NCBI GenBank assembly: GCA_020854055.1
Contig: JADZGD010000118.1
Coordinates: forward strand, 124,001-188,000
Origin: Bryobacterales bacterium
GTDB lineage: Bacteria > Acidobacteriota > Terriglobia > Bryobacterales > Bryobacteraceae
Reading direction: 5' to 3'
Length of the DNA: 64,000 bases
Of the stretch, positions 35,774 through 45,035 are shown piece by piece. The translations under genes were made by a program, and so were the position numbers. How positions within the stretch are numbered: the stretch's first letter is position 1; every line of letters begins with the position of its first letter. The notes under the pieces are model-generated. The model searched no databases. It saw only the letters and a program-made list of their open reading frames with translations, and was not told where the DNA came from.

Positions 35774-37291
35774 CTAGGCGCGCTGAAGCGCCGACAGGCG
35801 GGCACCGGTTTCCCGCGCGATGTCTTCGTGCAGGCTGTTTCCATGACTGTCCATGGTGACGATGGCGGCAAAATTGTTCACCTTGAGGCGCCACATTGCT
35901 TCGGGAATGCCGAATTCCAACAAATTCACGCCGAGCACCTTTTCTACGCTGCGCGCATAGTACTGCGCCGCGCCGCCGATAGCGTTCAGATACACAGCCC
36001 CCACTTCTCCCAGGCCGGCAAGTGTGTTTGCGCCCATGCCGCCCTTCCCAATGACGGCGCGTACACCGTAGCGGCGCAGCACCTCGGCCTGGTAAGGTTC
36101 CTCGCGGCTGCTGGTAGTTGGGCCGGCGGCCTTTACCACCCACTCGTCACCCTGCTTTAGCATCACAGGTCCACAGTGGTAGATGATCTGTCCGTTGAGG
36201 TCAACCGGCGGGGCGTTTTTCATCAGATGGGCGTGGACGTTATCGCGTCCCGTATAGATTTCGCCATTGATCAGCACCACGTCACCCACCTTTAGCGCGC
36301 GCATCTGCGCCTCGCTAAGGGGCGGGTTGAGCACGATCTCCCGTCCAGTGAGGCGAAAGCCGGAGTCGTGAGCCATCTTCTCCACCGGGCGTTCCGGATC
36401 ACGGTAGAGCCAGCCCGTGATTGCGCCCGAAGAGGAATCCAAGCGCACGCCAAGGCGCCGGAAAGCCCAGCAATCATAAGCTACCGAGACGAAGAAGCTG
36501 GCCGGTAGACGGTTGGCGGCGGTGATTTTGCAGCCGATCAGTGATGCCTTGCCGCCGAAGCCCATCGCGCCGACGCCAAGTGTGTTGGCCTCCCGCATGA
36601 TGCGCTCTTCCAGTTCCGCCAGCACCGGGTTCGGGTTGACGTCGTCCAGAGTGCGGAACAGTTGCTTCTTGGCCAGCCAGTAACCATGGGCGCGGTCACC
36701 GCCGATGCAGACGCCCAAGGCTCCCGGAGCGCAGCCGTGCCCTTGCGCCTGCCAGACCGAGTGGAGGATGCATTTGCGCACGCCTTCCAGGTCGCGGCCG
36801 GCGCGGCCCAGGTGATCCAGTTCCATGGGCAGCGAGTACTGGATGTTTTTGTTCTCACAGCCGCCGCCCTTGAGAATCAGCTTTACTTCGACCTCGTCTC
36901 TTTCCCACTGCTCGAAGTGAAGTACCGGCGTCTCCTCGCCCAGGTTGTTGCCGCTGTTGTTGCCGGTCAGCGAATCAACCGAGTTGGGCCGCAGTTTGCC
37001 CAGCCGGGTGGCCCGTTCGACGGCGGCGTGGACGGCTTTGGCAAACTTGATCTGGTTGGCGCCCACGGGCATGTGGATCAAGAACGTCGGCATGCCCGTA
37101 TCCTGGCAAATGGGTCCGGCATCTTCGCATGCCATGTCGATGTTGGAAGCGATAATTTCCAGTGCCTGTGAGGCCTGCGTGTCCGGGGTTTCACCGGCGA
37201 TGGCGGTGCCCACTGCCGCGCGAACATCCGGCGGAAGGTTGGTAGAGGTCTGGGTTATCAGCTCAAGAAGGCTATTTTCGAGAAATTGCAT
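35774..37291 (-). CDS. class I (iron-sulfur) fumarate hydratase
   Basis: The 505-residue protein is a fused alpha/beta class I fumarase, which interconverts fumarate and malate with a [4Fe-4S] cluster. Conserved features: CQDTGMPTFLI (first cluster Cys, about residue 62), GGGCENKNIQYSLPM, HSVWQAQGHGCAPGALGVC, and the C-terminal beta half with GDVVLINGEIYTGRDNVHA and KGGMG. The length is normal. An insertion sequence abuts its 3' end, but the reading frame is intact to its stop. The HlyD-like gene upstream shares the direction with a 55-bp gap. Confidence 0.93.
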   Translation of the reverse strand: MQFLENSLLELITQTSTNLPPDVRAAVGTAIAGETPDTQASQALEIIASNIDMACEDAGPICQDTGMPTFLIHMPVGANQIKFAKAVHAAVERATRLGKLRPNSVDSLTGNNSGNNLGEETPVLHFEQWERDEVEVKLILKGGGCENKNIQYSLPMELDHLGRAGRDLEGVRKCILHSVWQAQGHGCAPGALGVCIGGDRAHGYWLAKKQLFRTLDDVNPNPVLAELEERIMREANTLGVGAMGFGGKASLIGCKITAANRLPASFFVSVAYDCWAFRRLGVRLDSSSGAITGWLYRDPERPVEKMAHDSGFRLTGREIVLNPPLSEAQMRALKVGDVVLINGEIYTGRDNVHAHLMKNAPPVDLNGQIIYHCGPVMLKQGDEWVVKAAGPTTSSREEPYQAEVLRRYGVRAVIGKGGMGANTLAGLGEVGAVYLNAIGGAAQYYARSVEKVLGVNLLEFGIPEAMWRLKVNNFAAIVTMDSHGNSLHEDIARETGARLSALQRA

Positions 37292-37346
37292 GGTGTTCAG
37301 GATCCGGCGATCCTTTTCTATCGTAGCCGAAGCGGCCGGAGATGAA

Positions 37347-38381
37347 TTACGGCAGTTGGTTCGGGCGCGAGGGGGGCGTGCTGTTGGAGCCTGCGATGGG
37401 AATGGTGACCTGGGCGGTGAGGCCCGGCTTCATCAGCGGCGTGGGGCTCACGAATGTCACTACCACTTTGCCCGGCTCCACGCTTTTTACGTTTGCCGGA
37501 ATCGGTTCGGCTCCCAATTCGAGTACCTGAACCGTGGCCGACATGCCCGGCTCCACCAGTTTTTGGACGTCCGGCGGCGCCTCCGCATCCACTTCGAGTA
37601 GTGCGGCGTCGGTGCCGATCTCGACCAGATTATTCGTCGACGGACTCACACTTTCACCCGGTTCGCCGTGAAGACCCACCACGATACCGTCGACCGGCGC
37701 CAGGACGTCTCCGGCGGCAATCTGATTCTTGCTCTGTTCGAGCGCCTCGCTTTTCTGCTCGAGCAGTTTCTGCTGATCGCGGATCTCGTTGGCCAGACCT
37801 TCAACGGTCTGGCCGGCCTGGTCAGCGACCGACTGGGCAGCTTTCCAATCGGCCTGGGCGCGTTCGTTCTCCCGCTGGGCCGCCTGAAAGGTCAACCGTG
37901 GAGTGGCGCCTTCGGCATTGAGGTGATTCTGGCGAAGATACTCCCGTTCGGTCTTCTCGGCAATGGCGCGGGTGCTGGTTGCCACCGCGCCGGCGCGTGA
38001 CGCCTCAAGCCGCGCCGCCGTCATCCGCGCCTCAAGCGAGTTGACCTTGTCCTGGTTCCGTTCGACGTCGAGTTGCGCCGCGTCGCGCGAGCCCTCGAGC
38101 GCTCCACTTTTGACGCGCGCGAGCAGTTGGCCGGCCACAACCTCTTGCCCGACTTGAACCAGTACCTGGTCGAGAACTCCCTCAAGCGGCGCAGCCACCG
38201 GTACCACGTGCTGGGCCAGAACTCTTCCCGTCAGCGTGACGTTGGCCGGCCGCGCCGGCTGTTGCATCGTGGCTGGCGGAACCGGGGCAGCGCGATGAAG
38301 CCGTCCAATCACGATTCCCGCGGCCGCCGCGCCGATCAACCCCGTTAAGGCCACGCCTGTCCATAGCCTTCGCGCTCGCAT
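37347..38381 (-). CDS. HlyD/RND-type periplasmic adaptor protein
   Basis: The 344-residue protein has an N-terminal membrane anchor (TGVALTGLIGAAAAGIVIG). A lipoyl-like beta domain (VAAPLEGVLDQVLVQVGQEV) and a long coiled coil (about residues 95-220, rich in Glu, Gln and Ala) follow. The second lipoyl half (DVLAPVDGIVVGLHGEPGE) and the beta-barrel end complete it. It is the membrane-fusion subunit of a tripartite efflux pump or secretion system. No transporter or outer-membrane gene lies nearby, so it is an orphan here. The tail after residue 330 is non-conserved. Confidence 0.88.
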   Translation of the reverse strand: MRARRLWTGVALTGLIGAAAAGIVIGRLHRAAPVPPATMQQPARPANVTLTGRVLAQHVVPVAAPLEGVLDQVLVQVGQEVVAGQLLARVKSGALEGSRDAAQLDVERNQDKVNSLEARMTAARLEASRAGAVATSTRAIAEKTEREYLRQNHLNAEGATPRLTFQAAQRENERAQADWKAAQSVADQAGQTVEGLANEIRDQQKLLEQKSEALEQSKNQIAAGDVLAPVDGIVVGLHGEPGESVSPSTNNLVEIGTDAALLEVDAEAPPDVQKLVEPGMSATVQVLELGAEPIPANVKSVEPGKVVVTFVSPTPLMKPGLTAQVTIPIAGSNSTPPSRPNQLP

Positions 38382-38472
38382 ACCACCAGTATGTGATAAC
38401 CACCGGGCACGCCGTTCCCGCAGCTTGATTCACGCTGTGCGACGCGTCATTTTACTGGTATACTGGCGCTGG

Positions 38473-38778
38473 ATGGGCGAGTTGCGGCTGGGCGATGTCA
38501 TCGACGATTATTGCGTGAAGTGCCGCCGTATCACGAATCATTCGGTTGTATCCATCCTGAACGAGCAGCCTGCCAAGGTCCGTTGCAGAAGCTGCTACAG
38601 CGATCACGATTACCGCCACGAGATCCCTCCGCCTTCACGGAAGGAGCTCAAAAAAGCCGAGTTGTTTAAGGAAGTGCTGGCGTCGGTGAATCCCGCCGCC
38701 AGCGGCACGGCTGAAGTCGCGCCCGAAAGCTCTGCCGCTGACGTGAAACCGAAAAAGCGGGTGGGCAAGAAGGTCTGA
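38473..38778 (+). CDS. small zinc-ribbon protein of unknown function
   Basis: The 101-residue protein starts MGELRLGDVIDDYCVKCRRI. Two cysteine pairs (CVKC about residue 14 and CRSC about residue 38) should bind one zinc. The second half is acidic and Ala-rich and ends in a basic tail KPKKRVGKKV. An in-frame ATG 48 bp upstream (38425) is less likely, since it would add a hydrophobic stretch unrelated to the rest. The zinc ribbon suggests nucleic-acid or protein binding. It is convergent with the SDR gene. Confidence 0.65.
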   Translation: MGELRLGDVIDDYCVKCRRITNHSVVSILNEQPAKVRCRSCYSDHDYRHEIPPPSRKELKKAELFKEVLASVNPAASGTAEVAPESSAADVKPKKRVGKKV

Positions 38779-38793
38779 GCCGGCTGCGGCCTG

Positions 38794-39525
38794 CTAAAGG
38801 CTGCGCAGATGAAATCCTCCGTCCACGTTCAACACCTGCCCGGTTGAGTAGTCCAGTTGGCCCTCGGCAATTGCCCGAACCGCGCGGGCGACGTCGGAGA
38901 CCTCCCCCATCCTCCGCTGGGGCAGCAGGCCGGCGGCGATCTTCTCCTCGTAGACCTGTTCCACCGCCCGGATCATGTCGGTGCGGATGATGCCGGGCCG
39001 GATCTCGAACACCTGTACGTTCCCGGCGGCCAGGCGCTGGGCGAACAACTGTACGGCCATGCTGAGTCCGGCTTTCGAGATGCAATACTCCCCCCGATTG
39101 ATCGAAGCCGTGTAGGAGGAGATGGAGGTGACAAACACGATCCGTCCGCTACCTTGTTCCACCATCCACTGGGCCGCCTGTTGGGTCAGAAAATACGGTC
39201 CCTTCAGGTTGGTGGAGAGCACTTCGTCGAAGATCTCTTCGCTTGCTTCCAGAATGTCGCGGCGCTCGCGCGGCGCGATGCCGGCGTTGTTCACCAGAAG
39301 ATCCAGGCGGCCATGCTTCTCGCGCACATGGGCGATCAGTGACTGCCGGTCGGCAGCCGACGAGATATCACACTGGAGTACATCGGCTCCGGTCTGCTGC
39401 CGCAGCGATTCGGCGGCATCGCGGCGGCCACGGTAGGTGCCGACAACGGTATGAGTTCGCGCGAGTTCTTCGGCGATCCCACGGCCGATTCCACGGCTGG
39501 CGCCGGTAACGATTGCGACGGGCAT
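38794..39525 (-). CDS. short-chain dehydrogenase/reductase (3-oxoacyl-ACP reductase type)
   Basis: The 243-residue protein is a classical SDR: cofactor motif TGASRGIG at 7-14, NNAG near residue 82, catalytic Ser in VTSISSYTA and YxxxK in YCISK. The ending QVLNVDGGFHL is typical of FabG-like or sugar-alcohol reductases. The substrate is unknown. It is a single minus-strand gene between the zinc-ribbon protein and an exported oxidoreductase. No strong ribosome-binding site is seen. Confidence 0.92.
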   Translation of the reverse strand: MPVAIVTGASRGIGRGIAEELARTHTVVGTYRGRRDAAESLRQQTGADVLQCDISSAADRQSLIAHVREKHGRLDLLVNNAGIAPRERRDILEASEEIFDEVLSTNLKGPYFLTQQAAQWMVEQGSGRIVFVTSISSYTASINRGEYCISKAGLSMAVQLFAQRLAAGNVQVFEIRPGIIRTDMIRAVEQVYEEKIAAGLLPQRRMGEVSDVARAVRAIAEGQLDYSTGQVLNVDGGFHLRSL

Positions 39526-39679
39526 TTCTTGATGATGCCAGATTTGGTGACGCGAGCACCGGGGTTGACAGCGGCAGTTGGTTCATCCGAAAAGCACTTG
39601 GGCGAATTGAGAATTCTCCCGATTCACAACTTGTTATCCTGAAAGCAGGGTGATACTTGCGTGAAGGAGATCCGCCATT

Positions 39680-40960
39680 ATGTCTGAAGAATTGACGCGG
39701 CGGGGCTTTATGGGCTCCGCCTCAGCGGCGCTGGCCATGGGCCCGGCAGTCGTTCCCGCGCGCGGTGCTAACGATAAGTTCAACGTCGGTTTTATCGGCG
39801 CCGGCGGCCGCGGCTACTATTTGATGGAGCGGTTGTACCAGGGCAGCGGTCCGATGGTCAAGGTGACGGCCGTCTGCGATGCATACACCGGCCGGCTTGC
39901 GCGGGCCAAAGATCGCGTCCAGACCATGGGCGGCAACGTTCCGGCGACCTACGATGATTACCGCCGGCTGCTGGCCGACAAGTCGATCGACGTGGTGGTA
40001 ATTGCCACTCCGGAGCATCTGCACCACGAAATGGCGATCGCGGCCATCCAAGCCGGTAAGAACATCTATCTGGAAAAGCCGCTGGCTCACACGATCGAAG
40101 AAGGCGAGGATCTGCTGCGCGCCGCCCGGGCATCGAAATCGGTCATCCAGGTGGGCACCCAGAACCGCAGCAACTCGCTGTACATCAAGGCCAAAGAGAT
40201 GGTGAACCAGGGGATGATCGGCGACGTGCACTACGTGCGCGCCTTCTGGTATCGCAACAGCCTGGATACCAGCCCTGCCTGGCGCTACGAGATTCCGGCC
40301 GATGCCAATCCACAGAACACCGATTGGGAAGCCTTTCTGGGACCAGCGCCGCAGCGGCCCTTCAGCAAGGAGCGTTTCTACCAGTGGCGGCTCTATTGGG
40401 ACTACTCCGGCGGTATCTCCACCGACCTGCTGGTTCATCAGACCGACATCACCAACTTCGTCTGCGGCAAGACCGTGCCTGGCACCTGCATGGCCTCGGG
40501 CGGCATTTATCGCTGGACCGGCGATGACCGCGACGTGCCGGACACCTTCAGCGCGCTTTATGAGTATCCGGATTCGAGGTTTCACATCAACTACAGTTGC
40601 TATTTCGGAAACCAGCACTTCGGCTACGGCGAACAGTTCTGCGGCAACGAAGGGACGATCGAAGTAAATAGCCGCCAGTATCTGTACTTCTGGCCCGAAT
40701 CATTCGGTCCCAGGATTCCGACGCCGGCCCGCATCGCCGCCCGCAAACCGGAGGAACTTTTCCTGAAGGATAACGACCACCGGGCGGTGGAAGCGCACCT
40801 GCGGAATCTGCTCGAAGCGATTCAGGGCAAGGCGAAACTGGTCGCTCCGCCCGAAGTTGGCCAGCAGGCGGCCATTGGAGGCCACTTGGCCACGCTCTCC
40901 TATCGCAACAACAAGAAGATCTACTGGGACGACCGCGCCCGCATGTATCACTTCACCTAG
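39680..40960 (+). CDS. Tat-exported Gfo/Idh/MocA-family oxidoreductase
   Basis: The 426-residue protein has a twin-arginine leader (LTRRGFMGSASAALAMGPA), so it is exported with its cofactor bound, like GFOR. The Rossmann motif is VGFIGAGGRG (about 35-44), EKPLAHT follows at about residue 132, and the substrate half has YWDYSGGISTDLLVHQTDIT. A strong ribosome-binding site (AAGGAGATCC) fixes the start. A hydroxypyruvate-isomerase-like exported protein follows on the same strand, making a dehydrogenase/isomerase pair. Confidence 0.92.
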   Translation: MSEELTRRGFMGSASAALAMGPAVVPARGANDKFNVGFIGAGGRGYYLMERLYQGSGPMVKVTAVCDAYTGRLARAKDRVQTMGGNVPATYDDYRRLLADKSIDVVVIATPEHLHHEMAIAAIQAGKNIYLEKPLAHTIEEGEDLLRAARASKSVIQVGTQNRSNSLYIKAKEMVNQGMIGDVHYVRAFWYRNSLDTSPAWRYEIPADANPQNTDWEAFLGPAPQRPFSKERFYQWRLYWDYSGGISTDLLVHQTDITNFVCGKTVPGTCMASGGIYRWTGDDRDVPDTFSALYEYPDSRFHINYSCYFGNQHFGYGEQFCGNEGTIEVNSRQYLYFWPESFGPRIPTPARIAARKPEELFLKDNDHRAVEAHLRNLLEAIQGKAKLVAPPEVGQQAAIGGHLATLSYRNNKKIYWDDRARMYHFT

Positions 40961-40967
40961 GCAAGTC

Positions 40968-40989
40968 CGGGCCGGTTCCGGCCGGCCCG
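40968..40989 (+). terminator. hairpin between the oxidoreductase and isomerase genes
   Basis: An 8-bp stem (CGGGCCGG / CCGGCCCG) with a 6-base loop lies 8 bases after the oxidoreductase stop. It lacks a T tract, so it may be an intercistronic processing or attenuation element rather than a full terminator. Confidence 0.4.
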
Positions 40990-41026
40990 AATCCCCCGCC
41001 GCTCATCCGCTGATAAGATAGAGTCC

Positions 41027-41869
41027 ATGCGTAGGAGAGAGTTTGTCCCGGCGCTGGCCGCGCCCGCGTTGGTATCCCGCCTTGGTGCCGCTCAGAAGGT
41101 TCAGCGAAAAGGCCGCCTCAAGCAGTGTGTCACCGGCGGTGTGTTCGGCCGCAAGGGCATGAAATTCGAGGACCAGTGCCGCGAGGCCGCGCGGTTGGGA
41201 ATCGTCGGTTACGACCTGGTGGGATCCGAGAGGTTCGCCGTTCTCAAACAGTACGGGTTGATCCCCACTCTGGTGCCTGGCGGCAGCGGTATCCACGATG
41301 GAGTCAACCATAAGGAAAACCACTCCGTAATTTTCCCCAAGATGAAACAGGCAATTCTCGATACTGCCGCGGTGGGAGGTCCGAACGTGATCGTGCTGTC
41401 GGGCTCCCGCCGGGGTATGAGCGACGCCGAGGGAATGGACCACACCGTCGCGTTCTTTAATTCCATCAAGTCGATTGCCGAAGACAACAACGTCACACTC
41501 TGCATGGAACTGCTCAACAGCAAGGTGAACCACCCCGACTACATGTGCGATCACACGGGCTGGGGCGTGGAGGTCTGCAAGCGGGTCAACTCCCCACGGG
41601 TGAAACTGCTTTACGACATCTACCACATGCAGATCATGGAAGGTGACATCATTCGGACCATCAGACAGAACATCGAGTACATCGCCCACTTCCATACGGC
41701 CGGCAATCCGGGACGCCATGAGTTCGACGATACCCAGGAGATGAACTACCGTGGCATCGCCCGGGCGATCGTCGAGACGGGTTATCAGGGCTATCTGGCG
41801 CATGAATACGGACCCCTGAAGGATCCGATTCAATCGCTGGATGAGGCGATCACGATCTGCGACGTTTAG
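41027..41869 (+). CDS. exported hydroxypyruvate-isomerase-like TIM-barrel protein
   Basis: The 280-residue protein has a short leader with paired arginines (MRRREFVPALAAPALVSRL). A TIM barrel of the xylose-isomerase-like type follows. LCMELLNSKVNHPDYMCD and LLYDIYHMQIMEGDI match hydroxypyruvate isomerase (Hyi) metal-site segments, as does HFHTAGNPGRHEFD. It may isomerise a small keto-sugar made by the preceding dehydrogenase; that is inference. Its 3' end overlaps the convergent DUF3999-like gene by 20 bp. Confidence 0.85.
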   Translation: MRRREFVPALAAPALVSRLGAAQKVQRKGRLKQCVTGGVFGRKGMKFEDQCREAARLGIVGYDLVGSERFAVLKQYGLIPTLVPGGSGIHDGVNHKENHSVIFPKMKQAILDTAAVGGPNVIVLSGSRRGMSDAEGMDHTVAFFNSIKSIAEDNNVTLCMELLNSKVNHPDYMCDHTGWGVEVCKRVNSPRVKLLYDIYHMQIMEGDIIRTIRQNIEYIAHFHTAGNPGRHEFDDTQEMNYRGIARAIVETGYQGYLAHEYGPLKDPIQSLDEAITICDV

Positions 41870-42794
41870 ATACGCCGTCGCCGGACGCCCGCCGCGAATG
41901 ATGACGCCGCGGTCGCATTTCCATGGAAAGATAGCCCAGATAGAGCAGGGCAAACAGGATGACCGAGCCAACACCAGCCCAGATTACGGCCCGCTGCACG
42001 CGCCGCATCCTCAGCTCGTAGGCGATGTCGCCTGCAAGCAGGGGGTTGGCAACGAAAGCCGGATTCTTCTCCGCCGGACCCACTTGCGCTTTCCGAATCG
42101 GATCACGATTCTCAAAGGCTTGAATTTCAGACGTGTCATCGATTGCCGGCCGGACGCCCGAAGCGCCGTAGTAGAGCCGGAACGGTCCCGGGCCGTGGGC
42201 GATGAACCGGAGTGTCCGGCGCGGTATCAGAAACCGGATGGCGTTGCAGTGAATGGGCACACTGTCGCTGTTAACCAGCGATAACCGGACGTGGCGCGCC
42301 TGCTGCGTGGGCACCGTGAAGCTGTCGTTGTTTTCGGTCAGCGTTCGGCAGATATATCCCGTGCCGATGAAGAACCAATGCTTCTGGTCAGAGCTGGACT
42401 CCAGACGGACTACCCGGTTATAGAGTCGATCGGCAATGCCGAATTCCACCTGCTCAAATGGCAAGGGTCTGCCGAGATCCAAAGTGAAAACCGTGGATCT
42501 CGACTCCGCGTTGATGCTGCCGGGAGGTTGAGGTACCTCGGCCACAAGTTCTTTTTCGGGGTTCCGAACGATGCGGTAGGGCTCCAGGCGGCCAGGACCG
42601 GCAATTCGCAAATCGAGTAGATCCGGCCGGGATTTTGACTGGATGTCCAGATCGAGCGGAATCTCGTAAATCCCCGGCGAACCCGCCACGCTCAGATTGC
42701 GGCGCATCGGCCAATCGGAAGCACGAAAATCGGCTGTGTAGCTCGATCCCGCGCCCAAAGAGATGAGAACAACCAGCGATAAACGTCTTCCCAT
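41850..42794 (-). CDS. DUF3999-like secreted, membrane-anchored protein
   Basis: The 314-residue protein has a signal peptide (SLVVLISLGAGSSYTA), and a beta-rich body follows. FASDW-like motifs near the start, DLLDLRIAGPGRLEPYRI, NRVVRLESSSDQKHWFFIGT and HVRLSLVNSDSVPIHCNAIR fit the DUF3999 pattern. A C-terminal membrane helix (AVIWAGVGSVILFALLYLGYL) with a basic tail ends it. ATG 42794 is preferred to 42842 because it begins the signal peptide. The function is unknown. It overlaps the convergent isomerase gene end by 20 bp. Confidence 0.75.
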   Translation of the reverse strand: MGRRLSLVVLISLGAGSSYTADFRASDWPMRRNLSVAGSPGIYEIPLDLDIQSKSRPDLLDLRIAGPGRLEPYRIVRNPEKELVAEVPQPPGSINAESRSTVFTLDLGRPLPFEQVEFGIADRLYNRVVRLESSSDQKHWFFIGTGYICRTLTENNDSFTVPTQQARHVRLSLVNSDSVPIHCNAIRFLIPRRTLRFIAHGPGPFRLYYGASGVRPAIDDTSEIQAFENRDPIRKAQVGPAEKNPAFVANPLLAGDIAYELRMRRVQRAVIWAGVGSVILFALLYLGYLSMEMRPRRHHSRRASGDGVSKRRRS

Positions 42795-42892
42795 GCCTGA
42801 AACATCAGATTCGGACGGACAGGCGGACTCCTCATGATACAACGTACTACTACGCCGCTGGCCAAGCAGTATTTCTCGCTTACGGCCGCGCC

Positions 42893-43654
42893 TCAGCGCT
42901 CGGCTTGCAGATGCAGGCCCTTGTGGATGGCGTACAGCGCCAGTTCCAGGCGGTCCGAGACGCCGAGCTTGTCGAAGATGTTGTGCAGGTGATTCTTCAC
43001 CGTCTGCTCGCTGATGAACATCTTCTCGGCCATTTCCTTGTTCTTGTACCCTTGCGCCACCAGGGCCACGATCTCGCGCTCGCGCTGGCTTAACGGCGAC
43101 CGCTCACGGCCTTTGCTCATCGCGCCGGAGCCGCTCTGGAATTCACCAGGCTGCGCAAATTGGCGCATTACCGCCGCCGTGGTGTGCGAATCCAGCCAGA
43201 TCTCACCCGCCTGTACTTTGCGGATACTCTTGACGATCAACTCGGGAGCGGTCTGTTTCAGGACAATACCGGAGCAGCCGAGTTTCATCGCCTGTACGAA
43301 CTCGTTCTTGTCCTCCGATGCCGTCAATACAATGACGCGGGCACGGTGGGTGGAATGTTGCAGCGTCTGCAACGCCGTCAACCCATCGACGTTCGGCATG
43401 CGCAGATCCAAAAGCACGACGTCCGGCTCGAGTTCCTGGATCTTTTCCAACGCCTCGCGCCCGTCGCCGGCTTCGGCCAGTACCTCGATGTCGTCTTCGA
43501 GTTCCAGCAGGCGCCGGAGACCGTCCCGCACGATCGGATGATCATCCGCAATCAGAACGCGAATCTTCTGTTTTCCGTTGTTCTGCCTCACGGCGTCAAT
43601 CGGAGCGACTATCGCATCTATTTCGTTTTCCATTGCTTGAAAACCGTTATCCAT
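42893..43654 (-). CDS. NarL/LuxR-family response regulator
   Basis: The 253-residue protein has a receiver domain (VLIADDHPIVRDGLRRLLEL, phosphoacceptor Asp in VVLLDLRMPNVDG, Thr in VIVLTASED, Lys in GIVLKQTAPE). A LuxR-type helix-turn-helix follows (LSQREREIVALVAQGYKNKE, then FISEQTVKNHLHNIFDKLGV). An N-terminal extension of about 30 residues is unusual. There is no histidine kinase next to it, so it is an orphan regulator. A consensus-like promoter lies 25 bp upstream of its start. Confidence 0.95.
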   Translation of the reverse strand: MDNGFQAMENEIDAIVAPIDAVRQNNGKQKIRVLIADDHPIVRDGLRRLLELEDDIEVLAEAGDGREALEKIQELEPDVVLLDLRMPNVDGLTALQTLQHSTHRARVIVLTASEDKNEFVQAMKLGCSGIVLKQTAPELIVKSIRKVQAGEIWLDSHTTAAVMRQFAQPGEFQSGSGAMSKGRERSPLSQREREIVALVAQGYKNKEMAEKMFISEQTVKNHLHNIFDKLGVSDRLELALYAIHKGLHLQAER

Positions 43655-43678
43655 AAACTTCCCTCGACTGATGATTCG

Positions 43679-43707
43679 ATTTTATTTTGGTACCAGTACC
43701 GGGTCAA
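43679..43707 (-). promoter_or_regulatory. sigma-70 promoter of the response-regulator gene
   Basis: Minus-strand TTGACC (43707-43702) and TAAAAT (43684-43679) are 17 bases apart, matching five of six and five of six consensus positions. A near-palindrome, GGTACCAGTACC, sits in the spacer and could be a regulator site. The expected leader is only about 20 bases, with GAGGGAAG as ribosome-binding site. Confidence 0.7.
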
Positions 43708-43827
43708 TTCAGGTCATGCTAAAATTTCGTGCAGAATTCACCCTATCCGGACATAAGGGTGTGACCTGAGATCACCAGCCGATTGTGGGTTTTGCCTGAT
43801 TTTTGAGAGTCCAGCCGCGAGCCGGAG

Positions 43828-45033
43828 CTACCCCTCCTTTATTGTGCGCGACGAAGGATGATAGATCATTCTTCGCCCGCGGATGTAAGCCTCGTCGGCC
43901 ATGATGCAGGCCACGGCATGGCCGAAGCCGGCATCGATTGGGGCGTGCGGTTGCTGGCGGGAGCGCATGCACTCGAACCAGTTCTTCATATGGTGGGTAC
44001 TTTCGGCCACCGGTACCGTGCCATCATCGGGCAGGTGATCCGGTTCCGGATAGCCTCTGCCGGAAAGCGTCCACGGTTTATCCCACCGCGTAGCGTCCAT
44101 TACTCCCCGGGTGCCGAAAAACTTCATGAAGCTGTTGGCGCCGGTACCGAATGTGGTCGAGTAGCGGGCAAGAAAGCCCTGTTCGGGGTACTCGAGCACC
44201 ACCTCGATGGAATCGGGCGCCGTGCGGGCATCCTTCCAGCGGTAGATGCCGCCCATGGCCACCACGCGCAGCGGGTAACTCGCTCCCGTGATGTAGTGCA
44301 CCAGGTCGGCAAAGTGGGCCATAAAGCCGGTGTGAGGGCCGCGTGAAAACTCGTGGTAGCCGTACCAGCCGGCGTACTGGTCGGCATTCCACGGCCGGTA
44401 CTTGCGGTGCATCAGGAACGCTTTCCAATCGGCGTCGGCTTCCTCCACGTGCCGGGCGCCGGTCTGGTGCCAGTAGGGGCGAAAGCCGTTGCGCGACTGT
44501 TCGATCTTGAAAATCTTCCCCAAGCCGCCAGAAGCTACGAACGCCTTGCCGGCCACCGAGGGCTCCCAACTGCGCACCTGCGTTCCCACCTGGACTACAC
44601 GATCGCTGCGCTTCACCGTGTCCACGGCCTCAATCAACTCACGCATGTCCATCGCCAGCGGCTTTTCGATGTAGACATCCTTGTGCGCGCGGATGGCGGC
44701 CGACAACTGGCGGCAGTGCTGGTGATCGGGCGTGGAGATGAGGACGGCGTCCACATCCGGCCGGGCCAGTACCTCCTGATAATGGATTATTTCGTCAGGC
44801 TTTCGGCCCGTGGCCTTTTCGGTCTTGGCCGCGGCGGTTTCCCGCTGCTGGCGCCAGGTGTCGCAGACCGCGGCTACCTCGACGTTACATTCCTGGTGGA
44901 ACTGAAGTACCTCCCCGAGCAAGCCCCGGTTTCCACATCCGATAACGGCAACCCGGATCCGATCGTTGGCCCCGGCGGCGCGGGTGGCCATCACGGCGGT
45001 GGGCGCGGCAAGTACGAACTGGCGGCGGTTCAT
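43828..45033 (-). CDS. Tat-exported Gfo/Idh/MocA-family oxidoreductase
   Basis: The 401-residue protein has a leader with paired arginines (MNRRQFVLAAPTAVMATRA), VAVIGCGNRGLLGE as Rossmann motif (about 29-42), EKPLAMDM near residue 121, and a substrate half with HTGFMAHFADLVHYITGASY. It is the last gene of the minus-strand operon that includes the TIM-barrel protein (2 bp upstream), prmA, acyl-CoA synthetase and ABC genes. AAGGAAAA precedes the ATG. It and the TIM-barrel gene repeat the dehydrogenase/isomerase theme. Confidence 0.92.
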   Translation of the reverse strand: MNRRQFVLAAPTAVMATRAAGANDRIRVAVIGCGNRGLLGEVLQFHQECNVEVAAVCDTWRQQRETAAAKTEKATGRKPDEIIHYQEVLARPDVDAVLISTPDHQHCRQLSAAIRAHKDVYIEKPLAMDMRELIEAVDTVKRSDRVVQVGTQVRSWEPSVAGKAFVASGGLGKIFKIEQSRNGFRPYWHQTGARHVEEADADWKAFLMHRKYRPWNADQYAGWYGYHEFSRGPHTGFMAHFADLVHYITGASYPLRVVAMGGIYRWKDARTAPDSIEVVLEYPEQGFLARYSTTFGTGANSFMKFFGTRGVMDATRWDKPWTLSGRGYPEPDHLPDDGTVPVAESTHHMKNWFECMRSRQQPHAPIDAGFGHAVACIMADEAYIRGRRMIYHPSSRTIKEG

Positions 45034-45035
45034 GA

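Noticed and set aside
40968..40989. Strong terminator after the exported oxidoreductase
   Set aside because: Stem is good but there is no T tract, so it is listed only as a weak hairpin.
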